Origin: an uncultured Cellvibrio sp.
Lineage (GTDB): Bacteria; Pseudomonadota; Gammaproteobacteria; Pseudomonadales; Cellvibrionaceae
DNA: 6,581 nucleotides
Direction of reading: 5' to 3'
Assembly (NCBI GenBank): GCA_946482345.1
Contig: CAMLRJ010000200.1
Location: forward strand, 1-6,581
A model generated the notes under the pieces. That model had not been told where the DNA came from and did not search any database. It saw nothing but the letters and a program-made list of their open reading frames with translations. A program made the position numbers and the translations under genes. Positions 5,612 through 6,581 of the stretch are shown piece after piece (position 1 is the stretch's first letter; each line of letters starts with the position of its first letter).

Positions 5612-6451
5612 ATGCGCGAGCGCGTAGTGCAAATTGGACAGCAAAATCCGTTGCTGGGAATTATGACCCAACCTGAAGCGAATGAATTACGTAATCCTTC
5701 GGTGGCTGTGCTTTTGTTGAATTCCGGTGTAATACATCGTGTGGGTTCTTGTCGTTTGTCGGTCACCTTGGCGCGTGCAATAGCAGAAAAAGCGGGCGTA
5801 CTTTGTGTGCGTTTTGATTTTTCCGGTATTGGCGATAGCGATGCGCGTCGCAGCACATTAACTGCCGCCGAAATTGCCGTTGATGAAGTCAAGGAAGTGA
5901 TGGAGTATTTGGCAAAAGAAAAAGGTATCAAACAATTTATTCTTTATGGCTTGTGTTCGGGTGCTTATGCGTCTTACCGTACCGCAATAAAAGATGATCG
6001 CATCATCGGTATAGCGCAAATTGATGGCTATTGTTATATGAGTTGGAAAAGCTATTTGCATCATTATCTTCCACGTATTTTTTCATTGGCGCGTTGGGCA
6101 AGTGTGGTCAGGCGGTTATTAGGTCTAAAGAAAAATATATCGGGCGCAGAAAAATCGGGCATAGAATCAAAGTTTTTTGAGGTGCCCAATTTCGGAAATT
6201 TCCCTCCACAAGCTGAAGTGACAGCGGGCTTGCAATCATTGGCACAACGCGGATTAAAATTGTTCAGCGTTTTTTGTCGTAGCGACCATTACAATTACGA
6301 AGGTCAATTTCGTGATTGTTTTAGCTCGGTAAAATTTGGTGATAATCATCAGCTGGTATATTTAACCCAAGCTTCACATATTTTGGCTGAGCCTGAAGAT
6401 CAGGCTTTGGTAGTTTCGTCTATGGCAGATTGGGTAAGAAAATTAACCTAA
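5612..6451 (+). CDS. Alpha/beta hydrolase with Cys nucleophile elbow (GLCSG), exosortase A-associated hydrolase 1-like
   Basis: This is a complete 279-residue cytosolic protein with an alpha/beta-hydrolase fold and no signal peptide. It shows an LLNSGVIHRVG oxyanion-side segment (35-45), VRFDFSGIGDS (66-76) and the nucleophile elbow LYGLCSGAYA (111-120), with Cys115 where Ser is usual. Candidate triad partners are Asp225 (FCRSDHYNYEGQF) and His256 (TQASHILAEPEDQ). The Cys-Asp-His set suggests an active thioesterase or acyl-transfer enzyme, not a Ser esterase. From memory, the GLC elbow resembles the family called exosortase A system-associated hydrolase 1, found in exopolysaccharide loci. Here it is the third gene after an NRPS without a release domain, so it is a candidate for trans release or acyl transfer; this is inference. 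Start choice is supported by GAGGA and an upstream in-frame stop. It is intact, unlike the hydrolase before it. Confidence 0.9.
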   Translation: MRERVVQIGQQNPLLGIMTQPEANELRNPSVAVLLLNSGVIHRVGSCRLSVTLARAIAEKAGVLCVRFDFSGIGDSDARRSTLTAAEIAVDEVKEVMEYLAKEKGIKQFILYGLCSGAYASYRTAIKDDRIIGIAQIDGYCYMSWKSYLHHYLPRIFSLARWASVVRRLLGLKKNISGAEKSGIESKFFEVPNFGNFPPQAEVTAGLQSLAQRGLKLFSVFCRSDHYNYEGQFRDCFSSVKFGDNHQLVYLTQASHILAEPEDQALVVSSMADWVRKLT

Positions 6452-6494
6452 ATTAAAAATTCAATCTTATTTCAGCGTGCTGATCTGTTCCCCA

Positions 6495-6579
6495 CTTTGA
6501 AAAAGGGGGGCTAGGGGGGATTTAAAATGGTAGTCAAATCTGAAATCTCTAAATCCCTCCTAACCTCCCTTTTTCAAAG
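6495..6579. repeat. 30-bp imperfect inverted repeat with G/C runs after the last gene, possible terminator
   Basis: The left arm 6495-6524 and right arm 6550-6579 match as reverse complements in 27 of 30 positions. Two of the three mismatches become G-U pairs in RNA, so the transcript could form a very stable stem with a 25-base loop. The right arm contains CCCTCCTAACCTCCC, nearly the same as 4717-4731. The element may extend beyond the window. It starts 43 bases after the TAA of the preceding gene and could end transcription or protect the 3' end, although no T-run follows within the window. The remaining bases 6452-6494 show no feature I can name. Confidence 0.8.
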
Positions 6580-6581
6580 GG

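Noticed and set aside
5554..5931. Minus-strand ORF of 125 codons
   Set aside because: Its N-terminal half is antisense to the hydrolase at 5612-6451, and its C-terminus is the spurious WIPACAGMT product of the intergenic repeat.
1..6581. CRISPR array, tRNA, rRNA, transposase or riboswitch
   Set aside because: I saw no regularly spaced repeats, no tRNA-like cloverleaf and no transposase or integrase reading frame. The gaps are too short for most riboswitches.

Overview
The window looks like a secondary-metabolite or exopolysaccharide-type locus from a mesophilic, moderate-GC proteobacterium, most likely a gammaproteobacterium. The lineage is inferred from codon use, from Shine-Dalgarno-led genes and from the intergenic repeat families; it is not proved. 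All recognisable genes lie on the + strand and are tightly spaced, so they probably form one transcription unit.

Bases 1-4706 are the 3' end of a large non-ribosomal peptide synthetase (NRPS) gene whose start lies upstream of the window. The visible order is A (lacking its N-terminal part) - T - C - A - T, then a short charged tail with no thioesterase, reductase or epimerase domain. Reading the binding-pocket residues by eye gives a serine-like code for the first A domain (DVWHLSLIHK, with an unusual His at the ninth position) and a glycine-like code for the second (DILQFGLVWK). The last two residues added are therefore predicted to be Ser-Gly.

Bases 4784-5557 hold an alpha/beta-hydrolase gene that starts at TTG and is broken by one in-frame TAA at 5411-5413. 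The same frame continues for 47 more codons and encodes the missing C-terminal part, including the likely catalytic-triad His. Bases 5612-6451 hold a second, intact alpha/beta hydrolase of 279 residues. Neither has the usual GxSxG elbow: the first has Arg (GLRLG) and the second has Cys (GLCSG) in the nucleophile position. From memory, the pair resembles the families called exosortase A system-associated hydrolases 2 and 1, which occur in exopolysaccharide/PEP-CTERM loci. No exosortase, glycosyltransferase or PEP-CTERM gene is in the window to confirm that context.

The three non-coding gaps each carry a small dispersed-type palindromic or G/C-run repeat (4711-4750, 5564-5590, 6495-6579). The last is a 30-bp imperfect inverted repeat that reaches almost to the window edge. 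A working model is that the NRPS builds a peptide ending in Ser-Gly and, lacking its own release domain, passes it to the Cys hydrolase or to another protein encoded outside the window. The Arg-type hydrolase appears to be decaying, or contains a sequencing error.
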